64,000 nucleotides of DNA from Kribbella pratensis (GTDB lineage: Bacteria > Actinomycetota > Actinomycetes > Propionibacteriales > Kribbellaceae): assembly GCF_004366075.1 (NCBI RefSeq), contig NZ_SODU01000001.1, positions 124,001 through 188,000 of the forward strand, given 5' to 3'. Below, one piece after another: positions 46,669 to 54,414 of this stretch (position 1 is its first letter; every line of letters begins with the position of its first letter). The notes under the pieces were generated by a model. It had not been told where the DNA came from and searched no databases. It worked only from the letters and a program-made list of their open reading frames with translations. A program made the position numbers and the translations under genes.

Positions 46669-47616
46669 TCAATCGTCCTTTCCTTGGAGGGCGTCGGCCA
46701 TTGATTCGATCATCGGTACGCCGGCCTTGACCGCGAGCCAGTGCCATTGACCGTTCGGGTTCACTTCGAAGAACACCCATCGGCCGTCAGGGGTCACGGC
46801 GAAATCCAGCGCTCCGAAGTACAGACCCAGTTCGTCCATGAGCAGCCGGACACCCTTCTCCACTTGCACCGGAAGCTCGATCGGACCGTAGGTGAGGGAC
46901 GAATAGTCCGTTCGCCAGTCCAGTCTGGCAGCCGCACTTCCGGCATGGATCGCGACCGGGAACATCCGCTGCCCAATCACAGTCAGCCGTACTTCGCACT
47001 GCTTAGGAACTCGTTCCTGAAACAGATGCGCAGTGCCGGTGAGGCTCGCGTCGATCTCATCGGCGCGCAGCACCGTGGTCGGCAGGTACCGATGACGACG
47101 TTCCGCCGTGAGCACACCGCCGCTGAGGCCCTTGTAGATGACCTCGTCGGCGCCGATGAAGTCACGAGCATGATCGGGATCCGATGTGATGACTGTCCGC
47201 GGTACGTCGAGTCCTGCGCGGGCTGCCACAGCAAGCTGAACCGGCTTGTAGTTCGCGGCCGAGTCCTTGGCCGGGTGATTGATCCATCTCACTGGCAGTG
47301 ACCCCAGTACGCCGAGTACTCCGACGCGCGCCTCAGACACCGCGAATGCCCGCGCTTCGTCCGGCCAGGCGCTCGGCACGCTGAACTCGGCTGGCCGTCG
47401 CCACCACACGGCACTAACCGCTCCGAGGTCGACTGACCGCTCACCTGTCAGGTGCCCCTCCCAGCCATTCACCCCGAGGGTCCCAGCTACGCGCGAAGAC
47501 TGCGGGAAGTCGGAGGTGTCGTACCGGACGACTGATGCGTTCCGCCGGGTCAGCTCGTCGATGACGGCGTCTGCCGTCAGGTCATCGCGACCGGTCAGCA
47601 CCAGGATGGTGCCCAT
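46669..47616 (-). CDS. ATP-grasp ligase, graspetide (omega-ester peptide) maturase
   Basis: This 315-residue ATP-grasp ligase belongs to the MvdD/TgmB-like group. It has the N-terminal domain MGTILVLTGRDDLTADAVID, the WWRRP motif typical of these maturases (AVWWRRPAEF), an ATP-binding lysine region (DEVIYKGLSGGVLTAE), and the metal-binding end LDFAVTPDGRWVFFEVNPNG with QWHW directly after. It would activate Asp/Glu side chains of the precursor as acyl phosphates and close them with Ser/Thr hydroxyls. ATG 47614-47616 lies 2 bp after the precursor stop. Confidence 0.93.
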   Translation of the reverse strand: MGTILVLTGRDDLTADAVIDELTRRNASVVRYDTSDFPQSSRVAGTLGVNGWEGHLTGERSVDLGAVSAVWWRRPAEFSVPSAWPDEARAFAVSEARVGVLGVLGSLPVRWINHPAKDSAANYKPVQLAVAARAGLDVPRTVITSDPDHARDFIGADEVIYKGLSGGVLTAERRHRYLPTTVLRADEIDASLTGTAHLFQERVPKQCEVRLTVIGQRMFPVAIHAGSAAARLDWRTDYSSLTYGPIELPVQVEKGVRLLMDELGLYFGALDFAVTPDGRWVFFEVNPNGQWHWLAVKAGVPMIESMADALQGKDD

Positions 47617-47618
47617 GG

Positions 47619-47849
47619 TCAGTAGTTGTCGGTCGAAGTGTCCGATCCGGGGCGCTGGCCGTCGGGGATCGGTGTCTCGGTGTTCGTTTCCGGCAGGGCC
47701 GCGGCGATCGCGTGGTACGGGTTCCCGGTCGCAGACACATTCAACTGGAGGTTGGCGCTGTAGGTCATCGGCAGTTCCATCGGCGTCATGTCCGGCCCGG
47801 AAGCCAGGTGACGGACGCCGAAGGGAACCGCGGTCATCGCGTTGCTCAT
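47619..47849 (-). CDS. Graspetide precursor peptide
   Basis: This 76-residue peptide has a leader with PFGVRHLA (residues 9-16), matching the PFGxRxA recognition motif of ATP-grasp targets, and a C-terminal core rich in Thr, Ser, Asp and Glu (TNTETPIPDGQRPGSD, then TSTDNY). The core has no Lys, so only ester cross-links are expected, from E58, D63, D70 or D74 to Thr/Ser residues. D63-G64 is the only Asp-Gly step. GGAG lies upstream of ATG 47847-47849, which overlaps the previous stop as ATGA. The position directly before the ATP-grasp gene confirms the role. Confidence 0.88.
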   Translation of the reverse strand: MSNAMTAVPFGVRHLASGPDMTPMELPMTYSANLQLNVSATGNPYHAIAAALPETNTETPIPDGQRPGSDTSTDNY

Positions 47850-48103
47850 GGTCGTTCTCCAATGTCGGTGAGGCTTTGGAACGGCCGGCCCAGGACGGAC
47901 TCGCTATCTCGTCCCGCGCCGGCCGGCTTCTGGCCTGCCGTGTCGGTGATTCGCTGACACCGCAGGTGTCGGCCCGGAAGGCCGTGGATCCGAAGGTTGA
48001 TGACGTGCGCGTATTGCTCTGCGAGTGCAGTCGGGGCGATGTGCTCCTCGATCAAGTAGTCGCCCAGCCACAACTGCACGCGCCAGAGTTCCTGCTCGGC
48101 CAT
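47846..48103 (-). CDS. Small protein encoded in the graspetide operon
   Basis: This 85-residue protein starts at ATG 48101-48103 (MAEQELWRVQLWLGDYLIEE) and contains TALAEQYAHVINLRIHGLPG. Its stop overlaps the precursor start by 4 bp, so the two are translated together. There is no signal peptide or membrane helix. Its function is unknown; it may be an accessory or immunity component, or belong to the regulatory module rather than to biosynthesis. Confidence 0.65.
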   Translation of the reverse strand: MAEQELWRVQLWLGDYLIEEHIAPTALAEQYAHVINLRIHGLPGRHLRCQRITDTAGQKPAGAGRDSESVLGRPFQSLTDIGERP

Positions 48104-48119
48104 CGAAGTGAACGGTCGC

Positions 48120-48392
48120 TCAGACCGGGCGGTCGGAGTCGAGCCACCGGACGACAGTGGAACCGTTGTGGCCGTGTACCGCGAGGAGAGCGTCGAGGCC
48201 GTAGTCCCAGACGACTGTGGTGGCCCACTCTCCGCGCCACCGCAGCGCCACGGTGCCGTCTGACCACTCGACGCCCTCTGCAACATCGCCGGTGCCGCTG
48301 ACGCCGGTCACGTCGACGGCCCGACGTAGTACGAACCGGCGTGGGCACGCGATGCTTCTGGCCGAGCGGTCGAGCTGTGCATCGACGTCCAT
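48120..48392 (-). CDS. Small protein, first gene of the graspetide operon
   Basis: This 90-residue protein starts at ATG 48390-48392 with AAGGGA 6 nt upstream. It has an even, beta-rich pattern: AVDVTGVSGTGDVAEGVEWS, then DGTVALRWRGEWATTVVWDY, ending VVRWLDSDRPV. It is 16 bp before the next small gene. The shared promoter region with the divergent XRE regulator contains a 14-bp perfect palindrome. Similar small proteins often sit beside such XRE-TPR regulators in actinomycetes; no function is known. Confidence 0.7.
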   Translation of the reverse strand: MDVDAQLDRSARSIACPRRFVLRRAVDVTGVSGTGDVAEGVEWSDGTVALRWRGEWATTVVWDYGLDALLAVHGHNGSTVVRWLDSDRPV

Positions 48393-48482
48393 TCGAATTC
48401 CCTTCGAGGTCCTTGGTGTCCATCGAAGGCCCATCGACTGCGGAACGTAAGGAAATCGTCGCTACCTGTTGATCGACCTGAA

Positions 48483-48496
48483 CCGGAAATTTCCGG
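48483..48496. promoter_or_regulatory. Perfect palindrome between graspetide operon and XRE regulator
   Basis: CCGGAAATTTCCGG is a 14-bp perfect palindrome, 19 bp before the XRE GTG start and 91 bp before the first gene of the graspetide operon. It is a good candidate binding site of the regulator. Confidence 0.6.
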
Positions 48497-48514
48497 GCAG
48501 AACGCTGTCGGGCC

Positions 48515-49792
48515 GTGACTCGCCGTACATATCGTTGGGCTGTGGAGGGCAACCAGGTCCTGAAGGCGCGCATGGCCGAGATCGGCTTGACCCAGGTCGA
48601 GTTGGCCGAAGCGGTCAACGCCGATCTGCGGCGCGCCGGCTACGGAGGCACCGTCAGCGATCGAACGGTGCGGAACTGGCTGACCGGGAAGACTCGCTGG
48701 CCACATCACCGCCAGCGCGACGCGCTCTCCGCAGTCTTCAGCTGTCCCATCACCGATCTCGGATTCGTCACGCCCGCCGAGCCGGCGGATGTTCCGCGGC
48801 GTCGGTTCATCGGCACGTCCGCGGTGACCGTTATGGCTGCCGCCGGAGCATCGACGCAGCGCGGCACCCGGTCTCGGGTTGGTGCTGCTGACGTCGAGCG
48901 GCTGTTGTCCAAGTTCGCATTGATCGTCGCGAGCGATCATCAGTACGGCGGAAAGCTCACCATCGAGACGCAGGCGTCGGCGCTCGCCGGCGAGGCTCTC
49001 GCTCTGCAGGCGCGGGGGACCGCGAGTCAGCGCATTCGCAGCGCGCTCTACGGATGCGCCGCGTCGTTCACGTCGAGTGCCATGTGGGCCGCCATCGACG
49101 GTCGCCGGTTCGATACCGCGCAACGACATTTCGATCGCGCAGCTGGCCTGGCCACCATGTCAGGCGACCCGGCGATCCAGTTCAGGATCTGGTCCCACGC
49201 CGGCAGCCTGTACCGCCATATGGCCAGGCCGGTTGATGCGCTGGCTGCCAATGACGTGGCGCGTCGGCTGCCGATTGCGAGGCGAGATCCGATGTTCGCT
49301 TCCCTTGGCCATGCCAGGCATGCTGCGATCCTTGGCCAGACTGGAGATCACCGCGCCGTACGCCAAGCCGTTGCCCATGCCGAAGACGCCCTGGCCAGAT
49401 CTGAACCCGGCGACGAACGGCCGCTCTGGCTGGACGCGTTCTATGACCAGGCAGAACTCGAGACTCTCGCGCTTGCCGGCTACCTGGCGCTCGGCGACTA
49501 CGAGGTGGCTGAGGGCCATGCCCATCGAAGTCTCGCGCTTCTGCGGCCCGGCATGCGGCGTACCCGATCGATCACCACCGCGCGACTGGCCAAGGCACAG
49601 CTCGGGCAAGGCGATCTGGAGGAAGCGGTTGCCACCGCGATGTCGATCCCGATTGAACCGACCGGTCTGCATCCACGGATCAACTCGATGCTTCAGGATT
49701 TCGGCAGCGCACTGCGGATCGTTGCACCGTCCAGCCACCCGGCAACCGCCTGGGACCATTACGCACACGACTCATTGAGGAAGCTTCTGTGA
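48515..49792 (+). CDS. XRE-family regulator with TPR-like C-terminal domain
   Basis: This 425-residue protein has an N-terminal helix-turn-helix (LKARMAEIGLTQVELAEAVN, then SDRTVRNWLTGKTRWPHHRQ), a short linker RRRFIGTSAVTVMAAAG like those of many actinomycete XRE-TPR proteins, and a helical TPR-like sensor part (RSALYGCAASFTSSAMWAAI, QRHFDRAAGLATMSGDPAIQ and onward). It is divergent from the graspetide genes and probably controls them, perhaps by sensing a peptide or small molecule. The GTG at 48515 and another at 48542 are both possible starts. The following GNAT gene overlaps the stop by 4 bp. Confidence 0.88.
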   Translation: MTRRTYRWAVEGNQVLKARMAEIGLTQVELAEAVNADLRRAGYGGTVSDRTVRNWLTGKTRWPHHRQRDALSAVFSCPITDLGFVTPAEPADVPRRRFIGTSAVTVMAAAGASTQRGTRSRVGAADVERLLSKFALIVASDHQYGGKLTIETQASALAGEALALQARGTASQRIRSALYGCAASFTSSAMWAAIDGRRFDTAQRHFDRAAGLATMSGDPAIQFRIWSHAGSLYRHMARPVDALAANDVARRLPIARRDPMFASLGHARHAAILGQTGDHRAVRQAVAHAEDALARSEPGDERPLWLDAFYDQAELETLALAGYLALGDYEVAEGHAHRSLALLRPGMRRTRSITTARLAKAQLGQGDLEEAVATAMSIPIEPTGLHPRINSMLQDFGSALRIVAPSSHPATAWDHYAHDSLRKLL

Positions 49793-50346
49793 CCCCTGAC
49801 GGTATTGCGCTGCGCCACTCCACCGTGATCGACGACGTGTGGAGCACGATGATCGAGGTGTATGCGGACGTGCGCGCAGATCAGCTTCATCTGCCGAACT
49901 ACTCGGTCGAGCGATTCGGGGAACAGCTCGCGCGGCACGCGTCGGATCCTGGATGGGAGGTTGTCATCGGGTACGACGCGGAGGAGCCGGTCGGGTTTGC
50001 GTACGCGAACAGTCTCACACCCGACGATCGCTGGTGGCGCCGGATGACCACGCCGCTGCCCGACGGCTGCACAGAAACTCCCACCGCGGCGGTGAAAGAG
50101 ATCATGCTGCGGAAGCCGTGGCGGGGTCGGGGGATCGCTCTGCTGATCCATGACGAGTTGCTCCTCAATCGTCCCGAGGCGCAGGTGTCGTTGCTGGTCA
50201 ACGCCTTGAACGGCGATGGGAAAGTCAAGGCACTGTACGAATCCTGGGGCTACGAGCAGATCAGCACACAGCAACCGTCCGTCGACGGCCCGATCCTGAC
50301 CGCCATGCTCCGGCCAACGCGCCCAGGATCGCGGTCGGCCAGTTGA
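49789..50346 (+). CDS. GNAT-family N-acetyltransferase
   Basis: This 185-residue acetyltransferase has a GNAT core: VVIGYDAEEPVGFAYANSLT for the central strands, AAVKEIMLRKPWRGRGIALL (acetyl-CoA pyrophosphate loop RxxGxA) and VNALNGDGKVKALYESWGYE for the last helix-strand pair. The GTG start at 49789 overlaps the XRE stop (GTGA), so the two are translated together and probably belong to the same regulatory module. The substrate is unknown. It could modify the peptide or confer self-protection, but nothing in the sequence proves this. Confidence 0.85.
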   Translation: MTPDGIALRHSTVIDDVWSTMIEVYADVRADQLHLPNYSVERFGEQLARHASDPGWEVVIGYDAEEPVGFAYANSLTPDDRWWRRMTTPLPDGCTETPTAAVKEIMLRKPWRGRGIALLIHDELLLNRPEAQVSLLVNALNGDGKVKALYESWGYEQISTQQPSVDGPILTAMLRPTRPGSRSAS

Positions 50347-50463
50347 GTCGAGACGTCCGGCGAAGCCGTAGGCGTTGGGCAGCGTCGCGAATCGTTGCTT
50401 AATCGATCGGCTGTGCGGCGTATTCGCTCGCGGAACTCTGCGTGGCTGATGCGTTGAGTAGGC

Positions 50464-50643
50464 ATGGAGAAGCCAGATGCAGACCGCGTGAGCGAGGATC
50501 CGCAGATTCAGCTGAGGATGCCGGGCAGGCTGCCGGCGCTGTATCCGCAGGCCGCTCGGGTGCTGCGGCGGATTGTTGTACGACTGGCGCGGGCAAGGCG
50601 CGGCACCGACGATGTGTCTCGGCCGGGGGAGAGGGCGTCATGA
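50464..50643 (+). CDS. Small protein coupled to the serine recombinase
   Basis: A 59-residue frame runs from ATG 50464 to the TGA at 50641-50643, which overlaps the recombinase ATG as ATGA. The product is MEKPDADRVSEDPQIQLRMP, then GRLPALYPQAARVLRRIVVR, ending in a polar tail. It has a conserved-looking LRMPGRLPALYPQAARVLRR block. Small proteins of this kind frequently precede actinomycete large serine recombinases, and they may help translation or directionality; that role is an inference. Confidence 0.6.
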   Translation: MEKPDADRVSEDPQIQLRMPGRLPALYPQAARVLRRIVVRLARARRGTDDVSRPGERAS

Positions 50644-52406
50644 GCGGCGACAGCGTAGATCCGTGGGCGACCCTGGATGATCTGCTGGGCACCGAGGCGC
50701 TGCCCGACCACCCGACGGGCACCGGCATTGGGCGGCTGGCGTTCTACGGAAGGTGCTCGACCGAGGACAACCAGGATCCGAAGACGTCCAAGGCCTGGCA
50801 ACTGGGGGAGGCGGCCCGGTTCGTCGAGCCGCTTGGTGGCGTGGTCGTGGAGGAGTTCTTCGACATCGGGCAGTCGCGTTCGTTGCCGTGGGAACGACGA
50901 GACGAGGCCAGTCGCGCGTTGCAGGCCTTGAAGAATCCCAATCGCGGGTGGGATGGACTGGTTGTCGGTGAAGCGACTCGGTGTTGGTTCGGCAACCAGT
51001 TCAGCCTGACGTGGCCGAAGTTCGACCGGTACGGCGTATCTCTCTGGATCCCGAGCCTCGGTGGACGGTTCGACGCCGAGAACACGGTGCACGACATGGC
51101 GATGACGATCACGGGCGGCCTGTCGAAGTCAGAACGTCAGCACGTGCAACGTCGCGTTCGAGCCGCGATGGCAGCTCAGGTGCTGATCGACGGCAAGCAT
51201 CAGGGCGGGCGTGCGCCGTACGGCTATCAAGTTGTCGACGCAGGTCCGCACCCGAATCCGCGGAAGGCGCAGGAGGGCTACCGGCTACGAGTCCTCGCCG
51301 TCGACGAGGTCGCGGCTCCGGTCGTCGAACGGATCTTAGCGCTGTACCTCGAGGGAGTGGGGCACAAGGGCATCGCCCAGTTGCTGAATGCCGAGCACAT
51401 CCCTTGCCCGGCAGCCCACACTCCTCATGAGAACCGGCATCGTGCAGGCGACGGCTGGCAGGGCTCGACGGTCAGAGCGATCCTGTGCAATCCGAGGTAT
51501 ACCGGCTATGCGATCTACGGCAGGTGGCAGAAGGTCGAGGAACTGCTCGACCCGGATGATGTCGCGGCGGGCCACGTTGTCAGGTACAGGCGTTCGCCGT
51601 CCTCGAAGATCGTTCGATCACGCGAGCCTGCCCATCCGGCGATCGTGTCGGTCGAGGCCTTCACGCGAGTGCAGTTCGAGATGTCCGCGCGGGCCGGGGC
51701 AAGCATGTCCGAGCGGGCGCAAGCAACAAGGACCCGCGTCGCGTCGTCGCACACCTACGTGCTGCGTAGACGGATCCAGTGCACGATCTGCGGGCGACGG
51801 ATGGAGGGCTCGCACCGATCACACGCGACGTTCTACCGCTGCCGGGCCCGAAGCCTCGCTCCCGGGTCACCCGCGCTGCAGGATCATCCGCCGAACGTCT
51901 ATCTGCGTGAGGACCATCTGACCGGCAAGATCAACGCGTGGATCGCGCGGTTGTTCGACCCGGCCCATGTCGACAGCACTGTCGAGGCGCTGGCCGACGC
52001 CGACGAACTGGCCGACAGGATTGAGACCCAAGCGAAATCATTCCGGCGCCGTATCGCGGCCGCGGAGTCGACGATGGAGCGCCTGCGGCGGGCGATCGAG
52101 GTGGGCTGGGATCCGGAGACACTCACCGAGCAATACAACGCGGCAGCGGCCGACAAGCGAGCTGCGGAATCTGGACTGAAGGCTGTCGATCCATTGCCCC
52201 AACTGACTGCAAACGACATCCGGGCCCTGGTGACGCAGCTCGGCGACATGGCCAAGGCGCTGGATCACGCGGACCACAAGGATCTGGCCGAGCTGTACGA
52301 AGCTTTGGGCCTGGCGATCGCCTACGACCACCGACTGCAGGTAGCGGAAGTGTCGATAACTCCCGCCCTGCGTGGGGTTAAGAAGTGTGTCCGAGGGGGG
52401 ACTTGA
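50640..52406 (+). CDS. Large serine recombinase (site-specific integrase)
   Basis: This 588-residue enzyme has the catalytic serine in LAFYGRCSTEDNQDP (S40), resolvase-domain residues SLWIPSLGGRFDAENTVHDM, the recombinase domain (GGRAPYGYQVVD, then HKGIAQLLNAEHIPCPAAHT and VRAILCNPRYTGYAIYGRWQ), a zinc ribbon (QCTICGRRMEGSHRSHATFY then RCRAR), and a coiled coil near 450-530. GGGAGAGGG precedes ATG 50640. The last six residues, CVRGGT, are encoded partly by the end of tRNA-Leu (overlap 52389-52406). It is probably the integrase of the surrounding island. Confidence 0.93.
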   Translation: MSGDSVDPWATLDDLLGTEALPDHPTGTGIGRLAFYGRCSTEDNQDPKTSKAWQLGEAARFVEPLGGVVVEEFFDIGQSRSLPWERRDEASRALQALKNPNRGWDGLVVGEATRCWFGNQFSLTWPKFDRYGVSLWIPSLGGRFDAENTVHDMAMTITGGLSKSERQHVQRRVRAAMAAQVLIDGKHQGGRAPYGYQVVDAGPHPNPRKAQEGYRLRVLAVDEVAAPVVERILALYLEGVGHKGIAQLLNAEHIPCPAAHTPHENRHRAGDGWQGSTVRAILCNPRYTGYAIYGRWQKVEELLDPDDVAAGHVVRYRRSPSSKIVRSREPAHPAIVSVEAFTRVQFEMSARAGASMSERAQATRTRVASSHTYVLRRRIQCTICGRRMEGSHRSHATFYRCRARSLAPGSPALQDHPPNVYLREDHLTGKINAWIARLFDPAHVDSTVEALADADELADRIETQAKSFRRRIAAAESTMERLRRAIEVGWDPETLTEQYNAAAADKRAAESGLKAVDPLPQLTANDIRALVTQLGDMAKALDHADHKDLAELYEALGLAIAYDHRLQVAEVSITPALRGVKKCVRGGT

Positions 52407-52473
52407 ACCCCCACGCCCCGCGAAGGGCACTAGCACCTCAAGCTAGCGCGTCTGCCTATTCCGCCACCCGGAC
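52389..52473 (-). tRNA. tRNA-Leu (anticodon GAG)
   Basis: An 85-nt class II tRNA. The acceptor GTCCGGG pairs with CTCGGAC (one G-T). The D arm contains TGGCGGAATAGGCAGACGC. The anticodon stem is CTAGC/GCTAG around the loop TTGAGGT, giving GAG. A long variable arm follows, then the T arm GGGGGTTCAAGTCCCCC. No CCA is encoded. Its 3' end overlaps the recombinase stop region, as expected for an insertion site. Confidence 0.97.
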
Positions 52474-52588
52474 GAGTGGTCTGACCGCCTCAGCGGTGCT
52501 GACCGGAGAACAGTAGCAAACTCCAGGGGTGGAATTCACATCGGGCGGACCGGGGTGTCTGATGGGGCTGGACGAAGGGTGGGTGGAG

Positions 52589-53077
52589 ATGACGGAGATC
52601 GATCTCTCGGCCGTTGAAGCGGAGCGTGAGCGGCTGCGTACGGCGTACTTGAAGGGTGGAGTCACGTCGTCGGCGCGTGGCCTTCATCACACTGCGTTAC
52701 TGTGCGCGGACGTCGAACGGACGGTGCGGTTCTACCAGGAGGTGCTGGGGTTCCCGCTGACCGAGATGGTCGGGAACCGGGACTACGAGGGGTCGACGCA
52801 CTTCTTCTTCGACATCGGGAACGGGAACCTGCTGGCGTTCTTCGACTTCCCGGGGCTGGACCTCGGGCCGTACGCCGAGGTGCTCGGCGGACTGCACCAC
52901 CTGGCGATCTCAGTGGAGCCCGGGCAGTGGGAGCGGCTGAAGGCGAGCCTGACCGAGCATGGTGTCGAGTTCCAGGAAGAGAGCGGTACGTCGATCTACT
53001 TCCGCGACCCTGACGGTGCCCGGATCGAACTGATCTCCGACCCGCTCGGCGAGATGTACGGCCTAAAGGTTCTCTGA
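52589..53077 (+). CDS. Glyoxalase/VOC-superfamily protein
   Basis: This 162-residue protein has a VOC (glyoxalase/dioxygenase fold) domain with two beta-alpha-beta-beta-beta modules: GLHHTALLCADVERTVRFYQ, EVLGFPLTEMVGNRDYEGST, GGLHHLAISVEPGQWERLK and YFRDPDGARIELIS. The metal-binding candidates are His in LHHTALLC, His in LHHLAISV and Glu in RIELIS. The start ATG 52589 is preferred over 52529. The substrate is unknown. It overlaps the convergent gene by 15 bp at the 3' end. Confidence 0.88.
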   Translation: MTEIDLSAVEAERERLRTAYLKGGVTSSARGLHHTALLCADVERTVRFYQEVLGFPLTEMVGNRDYEGSTHFFFDIGNGNLLAFFDFPGLDLGPYAEVLGGLHHLAISVEPGQWERLKASLTEHGVEFQEESGTSIYFRDPDGARIELISDPLGEMYGLKVL

Positions 53078-53740
53078 TTCCCGAGCGCGCCGGGAGAGTC
53101 GGCGAGCCTCCCGGAGAGGCTCGGGCGTCCTGTGTCCGGCGAGGGACGCGGACACGATCCGGATCGCCATCGGCAGGTCGGTTCGCCAACCGGGATGTAC
53201 CACGAGCGGCCGGGTGCCCTTCCTCGTCCGGAGCCAGGTCGCGACCTGGTCGGTGCCGATCGTCAACGGCGAGGTCCCGCCACGCTCGTCGGCCGGCCAA
53301 TCACCCGAGGCGGTGAGCGGGCGGTGTGTCACGCCGACCGTTGGAAGGTCGAGGACGGCGCCGAGCTGTAGTGCCAGCCCGGCCTGCCGTGGGTGATCGC
53401 GGCCCGTCGCGTCGACGAGCAGGACGTCGGGCCTGGGGTGGAGCCGTCGTACGACGTCGTTCCACAGCGGACCCAGCCGAAGGGCCAGCAGTCCGGGGAG
53501 ATAGGGACCCGACGCGTGATCGGTCACCAGCTCCATCGCGACGACCTGACGGCCGTCGAGGACGACGGCGCTGGTCCACGCCCGGTCGGTGGCCGAGCCT
53601 GGGCCGACCAGGCCGCGTGGGAAACAGGTCCAGACTCCGCCGATCAGAAAGCGCTCCGGGGGAGCCCAGAGCTCGGGTTGCGTGCGGACGAGTTCCTGCT
53701 GCCGCGCGATCAGTTCGGCGGGTTCGGTCGGCCAGGTCAT
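53063..53740 (-). CDS. Endonuclease V-like protein with altered catalytic residues
   Basis: This 225-residue protein has the EndoV fold blocks PDVLLVDATGRDHPRQAGLA, LGAVLDLPTVGVTHRPL and YLPGLLALRLGPLWNDVVRR. In active EndoV (which cuts DNA or RNA next to deoxyinosine or inosine) the first block holds a Asp in VGVDVSY and the second a Glu in PGFLSFRE. Here these positions read IGGVWTCF and PGLLALRL, so two metal ligands appear to be missing, while VDATGRDHP keeps the third. It probably binds nucleic acid without cutting, or has a different role. ATG 53740 overlaps the preceding stop (ATGA). Confidence 0.8.
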   Translation of the reverse strand: MTWPTEPAELIARQQELVRTQPELWAPPERFLIGGVWTCFPRGLVGPGSATDRAWTSAVVLDGRQVVAMELVTDHASGPYLPGLLALRLGPLWNDVVRRLHPRPDVLLVDATGRDHPRQAGLALQLGAVLDLPTVGVTHRPLTASGDWPADERGGTSPLTIGTDQVATWLRTRKGTRPLVVHPGWRTDLPMAIRIVSASLAGHRTPEPLREARRLSRRARESENL

Positions 53741-54414
53741 AGGTGCGCGCGGAACCAGTCGCGAGCCAGCTCGGCGACGCGTTCGAGGGTGCCCGGTTCG
53801 GTGAAGAGATGGGTGGCTCCGGCAACGATCTCGAGCCGGTTGACACAACGCAATCGCTGCTGGGACTCACGGTTGAGCCTCAGTACGTCGGCGTCGAGCT
53901 CGCCGACGACCAGCAGCGTCGGCGCCGTGACGTCCGCGAGCTGCGGGCCTGCCAGGTCAACCCGCCCGCCCCGCGACACGACGGCGCGCACGTCACTCGC
54001 GCGGCCAGTCGCACTGTCACCCACGCCGTCACCCACACCGTCCCTCGAACCACCGCCCGCGGACCACACCGCGGCGGCTCCGCCGGTGCTGGCACCGAAG
54101 TATCCGACCGGAAGATCGCCGAGGCCGGGGCGCCGTCGGGCCCATCCGTGAGCCGCCGTCAATCGTTCGGCCAGTAGCGGGATGTCGAAGACGTTCCGGC
54201 GATCCCGGGCCTCGTCCGGGCTCAGGAGGTCGAACAGAAGGGTTCCGAGTCCGGCCCGGTCGAGGACCTGAGCGACGTACTTGTTGCGAGGACTGTGCCG
54301 GCTGCTGTCGCTCCCATGCGCGAAGATGACCAGACCCGTGGCCGGCGACGGCACAGCCAGTTCCCCGGGCAGTTGTACGCCGCGGGCGTCGACGACGACC
54401 TGCTCAACCTTCAT
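53737..54414 (-). CDS. Alpha/beta hydrolase, dienelactone-hydrolase-like
   Basis: This 225-residue hydrolase has the oxyanion lead VIFAHGSDSSRHSPRNKYVA, the nucleophile elbow GYFGASTGGAAAV (Ser), the acid GELDADVLRLN and the base GATHLFTEPGT. An insertion rich in Gly/Asp/Val (GGGSRDGVGDGVGDSATG) precedes the acid strand and looks like a surface loop. The family includes phosphoribosyltransferase-fused esterases and small lactonases; the substrate is unknown. It is coupled to the EndoV-like gene (4-bp overlap) and overlaps the preceding small gene by 11 bp. Confidence 0.88.
   Translation of the reverse strand: MKVEQVVVDARGVQLPGELAVPSPATGLVIFAHGSDSSRHSPRNKYVAQVLDRAGLGTLLFDLLSPDEARDRRNVFDIPLLAERLTAAHGWARRRPGLGDLPVGYFGASTGGAAAVWSAGGGSRDGVGDGVGDSATGRASDVRAVVSRGGRVDLAGPQLADVTAPTLLVVGELDADVLRLNRESQQRLRCVNRLEIVAGATHLFTEPGTLERVAELARDWFRAHL

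Larger units (their letters stand above)
20521..52473. mobile_element. Putative genomic island next to tRNA-Leu(GAG)
   Basis: The right side is firm: an intact large serine recombinase runs into the 3' end of tRNA-Leu, the usual face of a tRNA-targeted island. The left side is uncertain and is placed here at the recombinase remnant. Cargo between them (nuclease, ATPases, helicase fusion, RiPP cluster, small orphan genes, codon use less extreme in places) is typical accessory content. I did not find an exact direct repeat of the tRNA 3' end; the nearest is an imperfect match at 21022-21036. No conjugation or phage structural genes are seen. Confidence 0.4.
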
